Assembly (NCBI GenBank): GCA_900754605.1
Contig: CAAEDK010000086.1
Coordinates: 1 to 18,333 of the forward strand
Direction: 5' to 3'
Source of the DNA: an uncultured Oscillospiraceae bacterium
GTDB taxonomy: Bacteria; Bacillota_A; Clostridia; Oscillospirales; Oscillospiraceae
Length of the DNA stretch: 18,333 nt
Of this stretch, positions 1 to 6,600 are shown piece after piece. A model generated the notes under the pieces. That model was not told the DNA's origin and searched no databases. It saw nothing but the letters and a program-made list of their open reading frames with translations. The first letter of the stretch is position 1, and each line of letters opens with the position of its first letter. The translations under genes and the position numbers were made by a program.

Positions 1-144
1 GAATCCCAAGGCATAAAAATAGCCCCTTCAGGGGCCGGCCATGAGTCAGCAATGCAGTTGGCCGACCCATTCGCGGCCCCTTTAGGGGCATTGTCCGTAT
101 TGTGCCCTTCTAGGGCTTACTCAAGCCCCCGGCTTAGCCGGGGG
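1..144. ncRNA. Cluster of GC-rich hairpins, possible transposon-associated (omega-like) RNA or its remnant
   Basis: Five stem-loops are packed into about 144 bases. They are GCCCC/GGGGC (22-26 with 31-35), CGGCCA/TGGCCG (36-41 with 59-64), a second GCCCC/GGGGC (76-80 with 85-89), GCCC/GGGC (104-107 with 113-116) and CCCCCGG/CCGGGGG (126-132 with 138-144). Three have similar small loops (TTCA, TTTA, TTCTA). No open frame of note covers them. Dense hairpins ending in a strong C-run/G-run stem resemble the right ends of IS200/IS605 elements and the guide RNAs of TnpB/IscB loci. That resemblance is from memory of the families, not from an alignment, and no tnpB or iscB gene is in the window; a TnpB gene could lie upstream of base 1. 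The strand is uncertain. On the minus strand the 22-35 stem is followed by TATTTTTA, so simple termination is an alternative. Confidence 0.35.
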
Positions 145-257
145 TCCTGACTACGGCAGAACAAGTTGCAGATTTAGAATATGATCTGGATAAACTGCGG
201 ATAGAAAAACGAATGGATGGAAGATCCAGCGGGAGGTGTTACACATCGCTATTGTAA
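138..257 (+). pseudogene. Short open frame, possible fragment of a disrupted gene
   Basis: Immediately after the last hairpin there is a 39-codon stretch open from a TAG at 135-137 to a TAA at 255-257. Its residues 6-26 are charged and helical in character (AEQVADLEYDLDKLRIEKR), which looks more like real protein than chance translation. It has no start codon or ribosome binding site, so it would be the tail of a gene broken at about position 145. A second frame (from about 194 to beyond 340) is also open and contains EVLHIAIVNNSVRFDL, which could be a continuation after a frameshift. I do not recognise either segment. Chance is a serious alternative at this length. Confidence 0.25.
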
Positions 258-285
258 ACAATTCTGTCCGATTTGACCTTGTTTC

Positions 286-332
286 TAAAAACTTTAGAGC
301 AAGGATTTCTAACGCAAAACCTTGCTCTAAAG
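286..332 (-). terminator. Minus-strand intrinsic terminator-like hairpin
   Basis: A perfect 13-bp stem (292-304 with 320-332) surrounds a 15-base loop. Read on the minus strand it is followed by TTTTT (291-287), as expected of a Rho-independent terminator. No minus-strand gene is visible immediately upstream of it other than the tRNA at 514-598, which already has a closer terminator. Its stem shares the core GAGCAAG/CTTGCTC with the tRNA terminator at 481-512. Confidence 0.55.
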
Positions 333-370
333 TTGTGCAAAGGACGGTCAAACCCGATATTTCTGCCAGA

Positions 371-398
371 AATAAAAAATAGCCGCCCGCCGGGCGGC
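371..398 (-). terminator. Minus-strand intrinsic terminator-like hairpin
   Basis: GCCGCCC (382-388) pairs with GGGCGGC (392-398) around a 3-base loop. On the minus strand it is followed by TATTTTTTATT (381-371), a good U-tract. Next to it, 402-411 pairs with 427-436 in a perfect 10-bp stem with no T-run of its own. With the hairpins at 292-332 and 481-512 this makes a series of terminators downstream of the tRNA. Confidence 0.6.
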
Positions 399-468
399 CC
401 ACCAACTGCGAGCCCAGCAAAGCGGGTCGCAGTTGGAAAGGAGGAGCAGCGGCGTGAGCGCGCTCTGA

Positions 469-512
469 CTTATAAAATAAGTCGGAGCAAGCGATATAAA
501 GCTTGCTCCGAC
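469..512 (-). terminator. Terminator of tRNA-Leu
   Basis: A perfect 12-bp stem (481-492 with 501-512) with an 8-base loop starts one base beyond the tRNA CCA end. On the minus strand it is followed by TTATTTTATAAG. The position and orientation make it the intrinsic terminator of the tRNA transcript. Confidence 0.8.
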
Positions 513-513
513 G

Positions 514-598
514 TGGTGCGCCTGAAGGGACTCGAACCCACACGCATCGCTGCACGAGAACCTAAATCTCGCATGTCTACCAATTCCATCACAGGCGC
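514..598 (-). tRNA. tRNA-Leu (anticodon UAG)
   Basis: The minus strand gives the acceptor stem GCGCCTG (598-592) paired with CAGGCGC (524-518), discriminator A and an encoded CCA (516-514). The D-loop has the ATTGGTAGAC signature. The anticodon arm is CGAGA-TTTAGGT-TCTCG, which reads UAG and decodes CUA/CUN leucine codons. A class II long variable arm (GCA-GCGA-TGC) fits tRNA-Leu, and the T loop is TTCGAGT. One oddity is the T stem GTGGG/CCCTT, which has a T-T mismatch at the second pair and a G-T at the first. Many Firmicute tRNA-Leu genes have G-T pairs there instead. Confidence 0.95.
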
Positions 599-662
599 AT
601 ATTCAGTTTGAAAGATCGCGGGCATCGGAAATGAATAGGAAGTATCTAAATAGCTGAACACC

Positions 663-691
663 ATGATACACAAAAGGTGAAAAAAAGTCAA
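663..691 (-). promoter_or_regulatory. Sigma-A-type promoter of tRNA-Leu
   Basis: On the minus strand TTGACT (691-686) and TATCAT (668-663) are separated by exactly 17 bases. The start would be near 656, leaving a leader of about 58 bases before the mature tRNA 5' end. Confidence 0.7.
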
Positions 692-715
692 TTACTAATG
701 GGAAATAAATCGTGA

Positions 716-752
716 GTTAGCTATTGACAACATTGGTTAGCTATGGTAAACT
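716..752 (+). promoter_or_regulatory. feo operon promoter with repeated GTTAGCTAT operator-like elements
   Basis: TTGACA (724-729) and TAAACT (747-752) are spaced by 17 bases, a good sigma-A promoter about 75 bases before the first feoA. GTTAGCTAT occurs twice, at 716-724 and 736-744, exactly 20 bases apart (two helical turns), flanking the -35 and filling the spacer. A third partial copy, GTTAGC, is at 768-773. Such placement suits a metal-responsive repressor, and clostridial feo operons are commonly under Fur or DtxR-family control. The identity of the regulator is inference. Confidence 0.6.
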
Positions 753-830
753 CTAGGGCGATCGGAAGTTAGCGAGTGCAAACCTGCGATATTCAGTAGG
801 TATGCAAGATGGAAGGGGAAGATCACAATT

Positions 831-1040
831 ATGCCATTGTCTTTGTCACCGGCCGGCAGCGAGGTCAGTATTAAAGCAATTAAGGGGAAGGATGAGACGC
901 GCCGCTTTTTAGAGAGTCTAGGGTTTGTTGTAGGCGGAAGTGTGCGTGTGATCTCGGAGCTGAACGGGAATCTTATCGTTAACATCAAGGAAAGTAGGGT
1001 GGCGATCAGCAGAGGGATGGCCAACCGTATCATGGTTTGA
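831..1040 (+). CDS. feoA: Ferrous iron transport protein A (FeoA), first copy
   Basis: A 69-residue cytosolic SH3-like FeoA-domain protein that opens the Fe(II) uptake operon. FeoA proteins are small partners of the FeoB permease and are required for, or stimulate, Fe2+ uptake. The family pattern is visible: a helix with FLESLGFVVGGSVRVI, then the strand NLIVNIKESRVAISRGMANRIMV that closes the beta-barrel. The start is supported by GGAAGGGG about ten bases upstream. It is more divergent than the second FeoA 37 bases downstream. Two tandem FeoA proteins before FeoB are common in Clostridia, and their division of labour is not known from sequence. Confidence 0.9.
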   Translation: MPLSLSPAGSEVSIKAIKGKDETRRFLESLGFVVGGSVRVISELNGNLIVNIKESRVAISRGMANRIMV

Positions 1041-1077
1041 CCGATTTGGATAGAAACAGGAAGGGAGAACATCGGAA

Positions 1078-1302
1078 ATGGGTAGAACACTTAAGCAGGT
1101 CAAGTGTGGTGAGACCGTCACTGTACAGAAGCTTCAGGGCGAGGGGCCGATCAAGCGCCGGATTATGGATATGGGGATCACGAAGGGAACCTCTGTCTAT
1201 GTGCGCAAGGTAGCACCTCTGGGAGATCCAGTGGAGGTTACAGTTCGGGGATATGAACTCTCTCTGCGTAAGGGAGATGCAGATATGATCCTGGTGGAAT
1301 GA
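1078..1302 (+). CDS. feoA: Ferrous iron transport protein A (FeoA), second copy
   Basis: A 74-residue FeoA-domain protein. Hallmarks are IKRRIMDMGITKGTSVYVRK in the middle and DPVEVTVRGYELSLRKGDA near the end, which closely match canonical FeoA (LMDMGI-x-PG and GYxLSLRKxEA). It acts in the cytosol on the FeoB complex. An AAGGGAGA ribosome binding site lies just ahead of the start. A 98-base gap without a terminator separates it from feoB, so the genes should be one transcript. Confidence 0.95.
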   Translation: MGRTLKQVKCGETVTVQKLQGEGPIKRRIMDMGITKGTSVYVRKVAPLGDPVEVTVRGYELSLRKGDADMILVE

Positions 1303-1400
1303 CAGATCTTCCTGGCCCTGGGTGGATCTTGAGAACATAGAGCAGATGTTTGCTGTGTGCTTCGTGTGAGCGAATGAAGAATAAAGGAGGAGAAGGAGCC

Positions 1401-3614
1401 ATGTCGATTAAAATGGCGCTGGTGGGAAATCCAAACTGTGGTAAGACCACCATGTTCAACGCCATGACGGGTGCAAACCAGTATGTAGGTAACTGGCCCG
1501 GTGTAACGGTGGAGAAGAAGGAAGGAAAGCTGAAAGGGTATTCTGATGTGGTAGTCACCGACTTGCCAGGGATTTATTCCCTTTCGCCCTATACTTTGGA
1601 AGAAGTGGTCAGTCGGGACTATCTCATCAACGAGCATCCCGACGCTATCCTCAATCTGGTGGATGCTACCAATCTGGAGCGCAATCTATACCTGACTACA
1701 CAGGTCTTAGAGATGGGAATCCCGGTGGTGGTGGCCCTGAATATGATGGATCTGGTAAGGAAAAACGGAGATCAGATCAGTGCAGTGAAGTTGTCGGAGA
1801 AGCTAGGCTGCCCTGTGGTAGAGGTGTCTGCCCTAAAAGGGACTGGATTGAAGGAGCTGTATGCCAAAGCGGTAGAGATGGCTACGGCCAGGACTTGGAA
1901 GGGCTGCCAGCACCGATTCCATAGCCGGGTAGAGGAAGCTTTGGAGCAGATCGGCGGCCTGATTGCCGGGATAGTTCCTAAGGAGCAGCTGCGCTGGTAT
2001 GAGGTGAAGTTGTTTGAACGGGATAAAAAGGTGTTGGACAAACTGGCAGGTGAGGGCCTGACTGGGCCGCTGGAGGAGATCATTACCGCTTGCGAGCAGG
2101 AGTTAGATGACGACAGCGAATCCATCATTACTAATGAGCGCTACGAGTATATCACCTCCAGCTTGAAGGGCGCCTATCAGAAGAACCGCAGCGGAATGAC
2201 GGTCTCGGACCGGATTGATCAAATCGTGACCAACCGGATCCTTGCGCTGCCGATCTTCGTGGTGGTGATGGGTTTGGTCTATGCGATTGCTATGGGAACC
2301 TCTCCTGCCGCTCTGTTTGACGGCAGTGGAGATCCCTGGGGGATCGGAATTGGTACATTTGGTACGGACTGGGCCAACGATGTGCTCTTCGGTGAAATCG
2401 TTCCGGGCTGGTTCGACACTGTACTGGGAGCCTTGAATGTGGTAGAAGGGTCTGTGCTCTATGGCCTAGTGCAGGATGGAATTGTAGCGGGTGTTGGCGC
2501 TGTGCTGGGCTTTGTGCCTCAGATGCTGGTGCTCTTCCTGTTGCTGTCGGTGCTGGAGGACTGCGGCTATATGGCTCGCATCGCCTTTATCATGGACCGG
2601 ATCTTCCGCCGCTTTGGCCTGTCCGGCAAGTCCTTTATCCCCATGCTGGTGGCCACCGGATGCGGCGTCCCCGGTATTATGGCTTCCCGTACTATCGAGC
2701 AGGAACGGGATCGCAAGATGACCATTATGACCACTGGCTTTATTCCCTGCGGTGCCAAAATGCCAATCATCGGCCTGTTTGCAGGTGCTCTGTTCGGGGG
2801 CTCTGCCTGGGTGGCCACCTCCGCCTATTTCATCGGCGTGGCAGCCGTGATCCTTTCTGGTGTCATGCTGAAAAAGACGAAGCCCTTTGCGGGTGAGCCG
2901 GCTCCCTTCGTGATGGAGCTGCCGGCCTACCATGCTCCCACTCTGGGCAATGTGCTCCGGGCTACATGGGAGCGGGGCTGGTCCTTCATCAAACGGGCTG
3001 GTACGGTCATCCTGCTCTCCGCTATTCTGATGTGGTTCCTCCAGGGCTTCGGTTTTACAGAGGCTGGTTTCGGCATGGTGGAGGACAGCAATCAGTCTCT
3101 GCTGGCCGCCATCGGCAGTGCCATTGCGGTGATCTTTGCTCCTCTGGGCTTTGGAGACTGGCGCTCTACTGTGGCTACGTTCACCGGTCTGATCGCCAAA
3201 GAGAACGTAGTAGCTACCTTTGGTGTACTCTTCCAGTATACTGGTGAACTCTCAGAGGCAGGGGAGGAGATCTGGCCTCAGATCCACGCGGCCTTCACCC
3301 CCATTGCTGCGTATAGCTTCATGATTTTCAACCTTCTGTGTGCCCCATGCTTTGCGGCCATGGGTGCGATCAAGCGTGAGATGAACAACACAAAATGGAC
3401 CCTGGCTGCGATTGGCTATATGTGCGGCTTTGCCTATGTAGTATCGCTGATTGTTTATCAGCTGGGCGGTCTGATGCTGGGCGAGGTGGCCTTTGGTGCG
3501 GGTACCATAGCCGCTGGGATTGCTTTGGTCACTCTGATCTATCTGGCGGTGCGCAGAGGTTATCAGCCTGGGGCAGACGAGCGTCTGAACGTTCGCTCTG
3601 TGGCCAATGGATAA
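1401..3614 (+). CDS. feoB: Ferrous iron transport protein B (FeoB), GTPase-permease
   Basis: The Fe2+ permease of the inner membrane, about 737 residues. The N-terminal G domain shows G1 GNPNCGKT (9-16), the YVGNWPGVTVE switch region (28-38), G3 DLPG (54-57), G4 NMMD (114-117) and G5 SALKG (143-147). A helical GDI-like linker follows to about residue 270, then the polytopic membrane part with the two Gate motifs (CGVPGIMASRTIEQERDRK and the later IAKENVVATFGVLF). The start at 1401 is chosen over an upstream ATG at 1350 because AAGGAGGAGAAGGAG sits directly before it and the protein then begins MSIKMALVGNPNCGK, as usual for the family. It is full length with no disruption. Confidence 0.97.
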   Translation: MSIKMALVGNPNCGKTTMFNAMTGANQYVGNWPGVTVEKKEGKLKGYSDVVVTDLPGIYSLSPYTLEEVVSRDYLINEHPDAILNLVDATNLERNLYLTTQVLEMGIPVVVALNMMDLVRKNGDQISAVKLSEKLGCPVVEVSALKGTGLKELYAKAVEMATARTWKGCQHRFHSRVEEALEQIGGLIAGIVPKEQLRWYEVKLFERDKKVLDKLAGEGLTGPLEEIITACEQELDDDSESIITNERYEYITSSLKGAYQKNRSGMTVSDRIDQIVTNRILALPIFVVVMGLVYAIAMGTSPAALFDGSGDPWGIGIGTFGTDWANDVLFGEIVPGWFDTVLGALNVVEGSVLYGLVQDGIVAGVGAVLGFVPQMLVLFLLLSVLEDCGYMARIAFIMDRIFRRFGLSGKSFIPMLVATGCGVPGIMASRTIEQERDRKMTIMTTGFIPCGAKMPIIGLFAGALFGGSAWVATSAYFIGVAAVILSGVMLKKTKPFAGEPAPFVMELPAYHAPTLGNVLRATWERGWSFIKRAGTVILLSAILMWFLQGFGFTEAGFGMVEDSNQSLLAAIGSAIAVIFAPLGFGDWRSTVATFTGLIAKENVVATFGVLFQYTGELSEAGEEIWPQIHAAFTPIAAYSFMIFNLLCAPCFAAMGAIKREMNNTKWTLAAIGYMCGFAYVVSLIVYQLGGLMLGEVAFGAGTIAAGIALVTLIYLAVRRGYQPGADERLNVRSVANG

Positions 3615-3672
3615 AATAGTATGAAGCGGACGGTCCGCAGAGGCGGGCCACTGGATAGGAAGGAGTTTCAAA

Positions 3673-3819
3673 ATGGGTACTTGGATCGTAGCCTTGTGTG
3701 TTGCAGGTGCAGCGGGTCTGGCGATCCGCTCTCTGTGGAAGGATCATAAGGCAGGCAAAAAATGCGGTGGCTGCGGCGGTGATTGTGGCAGCTGCCAAGG
3801 ATGTGGACACTCCCTGTAA
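3673..3819 (+). CDS. FeoB-associated Cys-rich membrane protein
   Basis: A 48-residue peptide not listed by simple length cut-offs. It has one N-terminal transmembrane helix (WIVALCVAGAAGLAIRSLW) and a tail with clustered cysteines (KKCGGCGGDCGSCQGC). This matches the FeoB-associated Cys-rich family that follows feoB in many Firmicutes. AAGGAG lies 8 bases before the ATG, 58 bases after feoB, and the operon terminator begins 8 bases after its stop. The cysteines could bind Fe2+ or act as a redox or metal relay at the membrane, but that role is an inference. Confidence 0.9.
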   Translation: MGTWIVALCVAGAAGLAIRSLWKDHKAGKKCGGCGGDCGSCQGCGHSL

Positions 3820-3827
3820 AACAAGAC

Positions 3828-3863
3828 ACTCGCCCCTCCGATCATTCGGAGGGGCGAGTTTTT
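3828..3863 (+). terminator. Terminator of the feo operon
   Basis: A 13-bp perfect stem (3828-3840 with 3847-3859) with loop ATCATT is followed by a run of five T. Confidence 0.95.
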
Positions 3864-3891
3864 GCAAAAACGGGGAAATTAAATGATATAC

Positions 3892-3920
3892 TTGCTTTTT
3901 GGTGTGATATTTTGTACAAT
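3892..3920 (+). promoter_or_regulatory. Promoter of the copper-amine-oxidase-N-domain gene
   Basis: TTGCTT (3892-3897) and TACAAT (3915-3920) with a 17-base spacer, starting transcription about 75 bases before the ATG at 4001. Confidence 0.75.
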
Positions 3921-4000
3921 ATGCAGGAAGAAATTGTGAGGCACTCCCTGTGGCTGCATGCTGCATGGGGGAGAAGCTTCAACCAAGGAGTGAAATCAGT

Positions 4001-5380
4001 ATGAAAAAACTCTGGTGTTCTATGCTCTGCGGCGGCGCCCTGGCTGCACTGCTGTGTACCCCCGCTCTGGCGGCGGAGGAAGGGGACTTCTCCCTGGTGG
4101 TCAATGGAGAACCAGTCACCTTTACCGATGCGCTGCCACAGCTGAGGAGCGACCGATCCTTCCTGCCTATGGCGGCTACATTCCAAGCACTGGGCTATGG
4201 AGAGAAGGATATCACATGGGATAACGATGCCCGTGCGGTGACTGCGGTAAAGGATGGCGTGACACTGTTGCTGACCATTGGAAAAAACGAGATCCGGGTC
4301 ACCGGACCGGAGGGAGAGAAAGTCCTGACCACCGATGTGGCCCCCTATATTGATCCCGCCTCTGACCGCACCTATATCCCAGTTGGGCTGGTGGCTGACG
4401 CCCTGGACTACAACGTGGGCTGGGATGGGAGTACCGCCACCGTAATGATTGACGATGTGGATGCCATTCTGGCAGCCAACACCGCCACCTATCAGTGGAT
4501 GGACCGCTATATGGAATATGGGCGGAAGTACACCCAGGATGCCTGCCAGGTGACCGGTGACTATCAGATGGATCTCACGGCAGAGGGTGCTGCGGAGAAT
4601 GGTGCGCCAGAGGAAAGTCGTTTTAGCTGGAAGGGCGACTATACCATGCTCCAGTCCCAGAAGGCAATCCAGTTTGATACGGATATGGTGCTCAGCACCA
4701 GTGCTCCTATCCAGGGGGGGACCATGTCCTTGAATGTGGATGCGGCGATGCGCATGGATCTGGAGACGGGGAAACTCTATTTCCAGTCCAAGGCCCTGTC
4801 TGGGATGCTCGGGGCGGAAAAAACCGATAGCTGGTATTTCCTGGACCTGAAAAGCGCGATGGATAGCTTGTACAGCTCCGGCTACTACCAGGAGCTGATG
4901 GCCCTGGCTTACCAACAGAACGACGGCGGCTTTGGCGAGGTTCTGGCGCTGTCCCTTCGGGAGTTTACCCCTGCCAGTCCGGATATGACCACAAAGGATA
5001 TGCTTCAGTTCTATAATGCGCTGTTCAGCGATCAGGCGTTCAAAAAGTCTGGCTCCTCCTATGTGTCCTCCTTCCAGTGGGAGGGGATGGACCTGGCCTT
5101 CACTCTGTTCACCAACGGCGGCAGACAGGTCAACGGCTATGCCATGGAACTGTCGGCAAACGATCCCAGCAGCCTGAGCATGACCATGACTGCCTCCATG
5201 AAGAACGACAAGATGGATATGAACATGGAGATTCATGACGTAGGGATGGATATGACCATGAACATGGACGGCATGTACCGCCGGTCCAGCGCCAAGCCAG
5301 CGGGAGCGCCTCCCGCCGGGGCCGAGGTGGTGGACGTGATGGACTTGATGCTCAGTATGCTTGCCGACAGCAGTGTCTGA
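4001..5380 (+). CDS. Secreted protein with copper amine oxidase N-terminal-like domain and Met-rich beta region
   Basis: A 459-residue exported protein. A signal peptide covers residues 1-24 (MKKLW, hydrophobic core, PALA cleavage). Residues 32-152 form a copper-amine-oxidase-N1-type domain, seen as VVNGEPVTFTD, RSFLPMAATFQALG, ITWDNDARAVTAVKDG, RTYIPVGLVADALDYNVGWDG. This domain is usually an extracellular envelope-associated module in Clostridia, not an oxidase. Residues about 180-425 are beta-rich with an alternating polar/hydrophobic pattern, perhaps a lipoprotein-carrier-like (LolA-type) half-barrel. Within it, residues 394-425 carry 11 methionines. The start at 4001 is chosen because AAGGAG precedes it and it begins the signal peptide. 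It is monocistronic and its precise function is unknown. Confidence 0.85.
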   Translation: MKKLWCSMLCGGALAALLCTPALAAEEGDFSLVVNGEPVTFTDALPQLRSDRSFLPMAATFQALGYGEKDITWDNDARAVTAVKDGVTLLLTIGKNEIRVTGPEGEKVLTTDVAPYIDPASDRTYIPVGLVADALDYNVGWDGSTATVMIDDVDAILAANTATYQWMDRYMEYGRKYTQDACQVTGDYQMDLTAEGAAENGAPEESRFSWKGDYTMLQSQKAIQFDTDMVLSTSAPIQGGTMSLNVDAAMRMDLETGKLYFQSKALSGMLGAEKTDSWYFLDLKSAMDSLYSSGYYQELMALAYQQNDGGFGEVLALSLREFTPASPDMTTKDMLQFYNALFSDQAFKKSGSSYVSSFQWEGMDLAFTLFTNGGRQVNGYAMELSANDPSSLSMTMTASMKNDKMDMNMEIHDVGMDMTMNMDGMYRRSSAKPAGAPPAGAEVVDVMDLMLSMLADSSV

Positions 5381-5412
5381 TCGAGTCCAAAGCTTTGGCA
5401 GATATGAAACTG

Positions 5413-5449
5413 AAAAAAGGGGCATGGCCATACGGCCATGCCCCTTTTT
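5413..5449. terminator. Bidirectional terminator between convergent genes
   Basis: An 11-bp GC-rich stem (5419-5429 with 5434-5444) is flanked by six A on the left and five T on the right. It can terminate both the plus-strand gene ending at 5380 and the minus-strand mntP gene ending at 5458. Confidence 0.9.
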
Positions 5450-5457
5450 CGATGTAC

Positions 5458-6021
5458 TTATGAAAGAACCCCCAAGTGTTCCAGAAGGATCTTACATCCC
5501 ATGAGCACCAGGACCAAGCCGCCGGCCAGTTCTGCCCAGGACTTGCCCCGGGCGCCTACGGCCGCCCCGGCCCTGACGCCCACGGCGGAAAGCAGGAAGG
5601 TGGTCAGACCAATCAGGCTGACTGCGGGAAGAATATCCACCTGAAGAAAGGCGAAGGTGATGCCAACTGTGAGGGCATCAATGCTGGTGGCAACCGCCAA
5701 CGGGAGCATGGCCCGGGGGGCGAAAGAAGTTCCCAGGCTCTCCTCCTCACGGTTGCGTGACTCACGAATCATGTTCAGGCCGATGAGACCTAAAAGCAGA
5801 AAGGCAATCCAGTGGTCAATGCTGGCGATCAGACCCTGGAAGCGGCTGCCCAGAAGCCAGCCCAGAAAGGGCATGAGGCCCTGAAATCCGCCGAACCACA
5901 GTCCCACGGTGATGGCATGGGTCAGGGTGACACGCCCGGCAGAAAGCCCCTTACAGACAGAGACTGCAAAAGCATCCATAGACAGGCCTACAGCCAGGAG
6001 GAGCAGTTCAACAATGCCCAT
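5458..6021 (-). CDS. mntP: Manganese efflux pump MntP
   Basis: A 187-residue, six-helix inner membrane exporter of Mn2+. The family is built from two inverted repeats, each with a conserved acidic motif: here GLSMDAFAVSVCKG (Asp16) and ATSIDALTVGITFA (Asp115), matching the essential aspartates of the E. coli protein. The length is typical. It starts 9 bases after the upstream MarR gene ends, so the two form an operon. Its own ribosome binding site is weak (GGGGG about 11 bases before the ATG), suggesting translational coupling. No yybP-ykoY-type Mn2+ riboswitch was recognised before it, so the MarR protein may be the regulator instead. Confidence 0.93.
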   Translation of the reverse strand: MGIVELLLLAVGLSMDAFAVSVCKGLSAGRVTLTHAITVGLWFGGFQGLMPFLGWLLGSRFQGLIASIDHWIAFLLLGLIGLNMIRESRNREEESLGTSFAPRAMLPLAVATSIDALTVGITFAFLQVDILPAVSLIGLTTFLLSAVGVRAGAAVGARGKSWAELAGGLVLVLMGCKILLEHLGVLS

Positions 6022-6030
6022 AACAGTCTA

Positions 6031-6477
6031 TTAGCCCCCTTTTTCCAGACGGAGATACTCCTGCCGGGCATTCTCTGTGACCCGGAGCAGAAGTGCATCC
6101 AGCTGTGCCCGCTCCTGGGAGGAAAAGCCCTGTCCCAGCGTCTGGAAGAAGGCGCGCTGATTGGCCTGGCCATCCGCCACCACGGGCGCGGCCTCTGGAA
6201 GAAGGGAGAGATGGATCAGCTTTCGGTTGTCCGGACGGCGGATCCGCAGCAGGTACCCCTTCTTGGAAAGACCATCGACCGCAGCGGAGACGTGGGATTT
6301 GGTCAATCGGCGAATTTCCACAATGTCCTTTGCGGTGTCCAGTCCAGGGTGATTGGCGAGAAATAGTAGGACGTCCAGTTCAATTTGGGTCATTTGATAA
6401 CGCTCTAAAACTGGGCTTTGCAGCTTGTGATAGAGCAGCTCCAGCGTTCTGGCGTGGATGAAGTAATCCCAGGACAC
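6031..6477 (-). CDS. MarR-family transcriptional regulator
   Basis: A 148-residue winged-helix regulator. The domain core is visible as LTKSHVSAAVDGLSKKGYLLR (recognition helix and start of the wing) followed by RRPDNRKLIHLSLL, the usual wing with Asp and Arg. The GTG at 6477 is preferred as start over an ATG eight codons upstream (6501), because a perfect AAGGAGG lies 7 bases before the GTG and would otherwise be inside the coding region, while nothing like it precedes the ATG. It is first in an operon with mntP, so an inferred role is control of that exporter. MarR pairing with mntP is not the best-known arrangement (MntR and riboswitches are). The ligand is unknown. Confidence 0.9.
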   Translation of the reverse strand: MSWDYFIHARTLELLYHKLQSPVLERYQMTQIELDVLLFLANHPGLDTAKDIVEIRRLTKSHVSAAVDGLSKKGYLLRIRRPDNRKLIHLSLLPEAAPVVADGQANQRAFFQTLGQGFSSQERAQLDALLLRVTENARQEYLRLEKGG

Positions 6478-6571
6478 AGTGCAGCCTCCTTGTCTTGTCA
6501 TGAAATCAGCTGCGGCTGGTGTGTCCGCGGCAAGTCATTAGCAGGGTCAGGATAGAAAATCATGTAGGGTG

Positions 6572-6600
6572 AATATAACAGCGGGCGGCCCCTTTGTCAA
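6572..6600 (-). promoter_or_regulatory. Promoter of the marR-mntP operon, lying in a GC-rich inverted repeat
   Basis: On the minus strand TTGACA (6600-6595) and TATATT (6577-6572) are exactly 17 bases apart, a near-consensus sigma-A promoter about 90 bases before the GTG start. The TTGACA forms the apex of an imperfect palindrome (roughly 6581-6614, arms GCGGGCG-CCCC and GGGG-CGCCCGC), which may be an operator or the 3' hairpin of the anti-sigma gene upstream. Confidence 0.8.

Noticed and set aside
1..150. CRISPR-like repeats in the left-edge hairpins
   Set aside because: The similar GCCCC/GGGGC elements are too short, too few and irregularly spaced to be a repeat-spacer array.
514..598. tRNA-Leu as an integration site for the left-edge DNA
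   Set aside because: No direct repeat of the tRNA 3' end was found in 1-513 and no integrase is in the window.
3842..5431. Long minus-strand open frame of 529 codons opposite the copper-amine-oxidase-N gene
   Set aside because: Its composition (His-rich, Gly-rich, no domain) is what the antisense of a coding frame gives, and the plus-strand gene has signal peptide, ribosome binding site, promoter and terminator.
6477..6571. Possible Mn2+ (yybP-ykoY) riboswitch in the leader of marR-mntP
   Set aside because: The leader shows none of the conserved loop sequences I would expect and is directly upstream of marR, not mntP.
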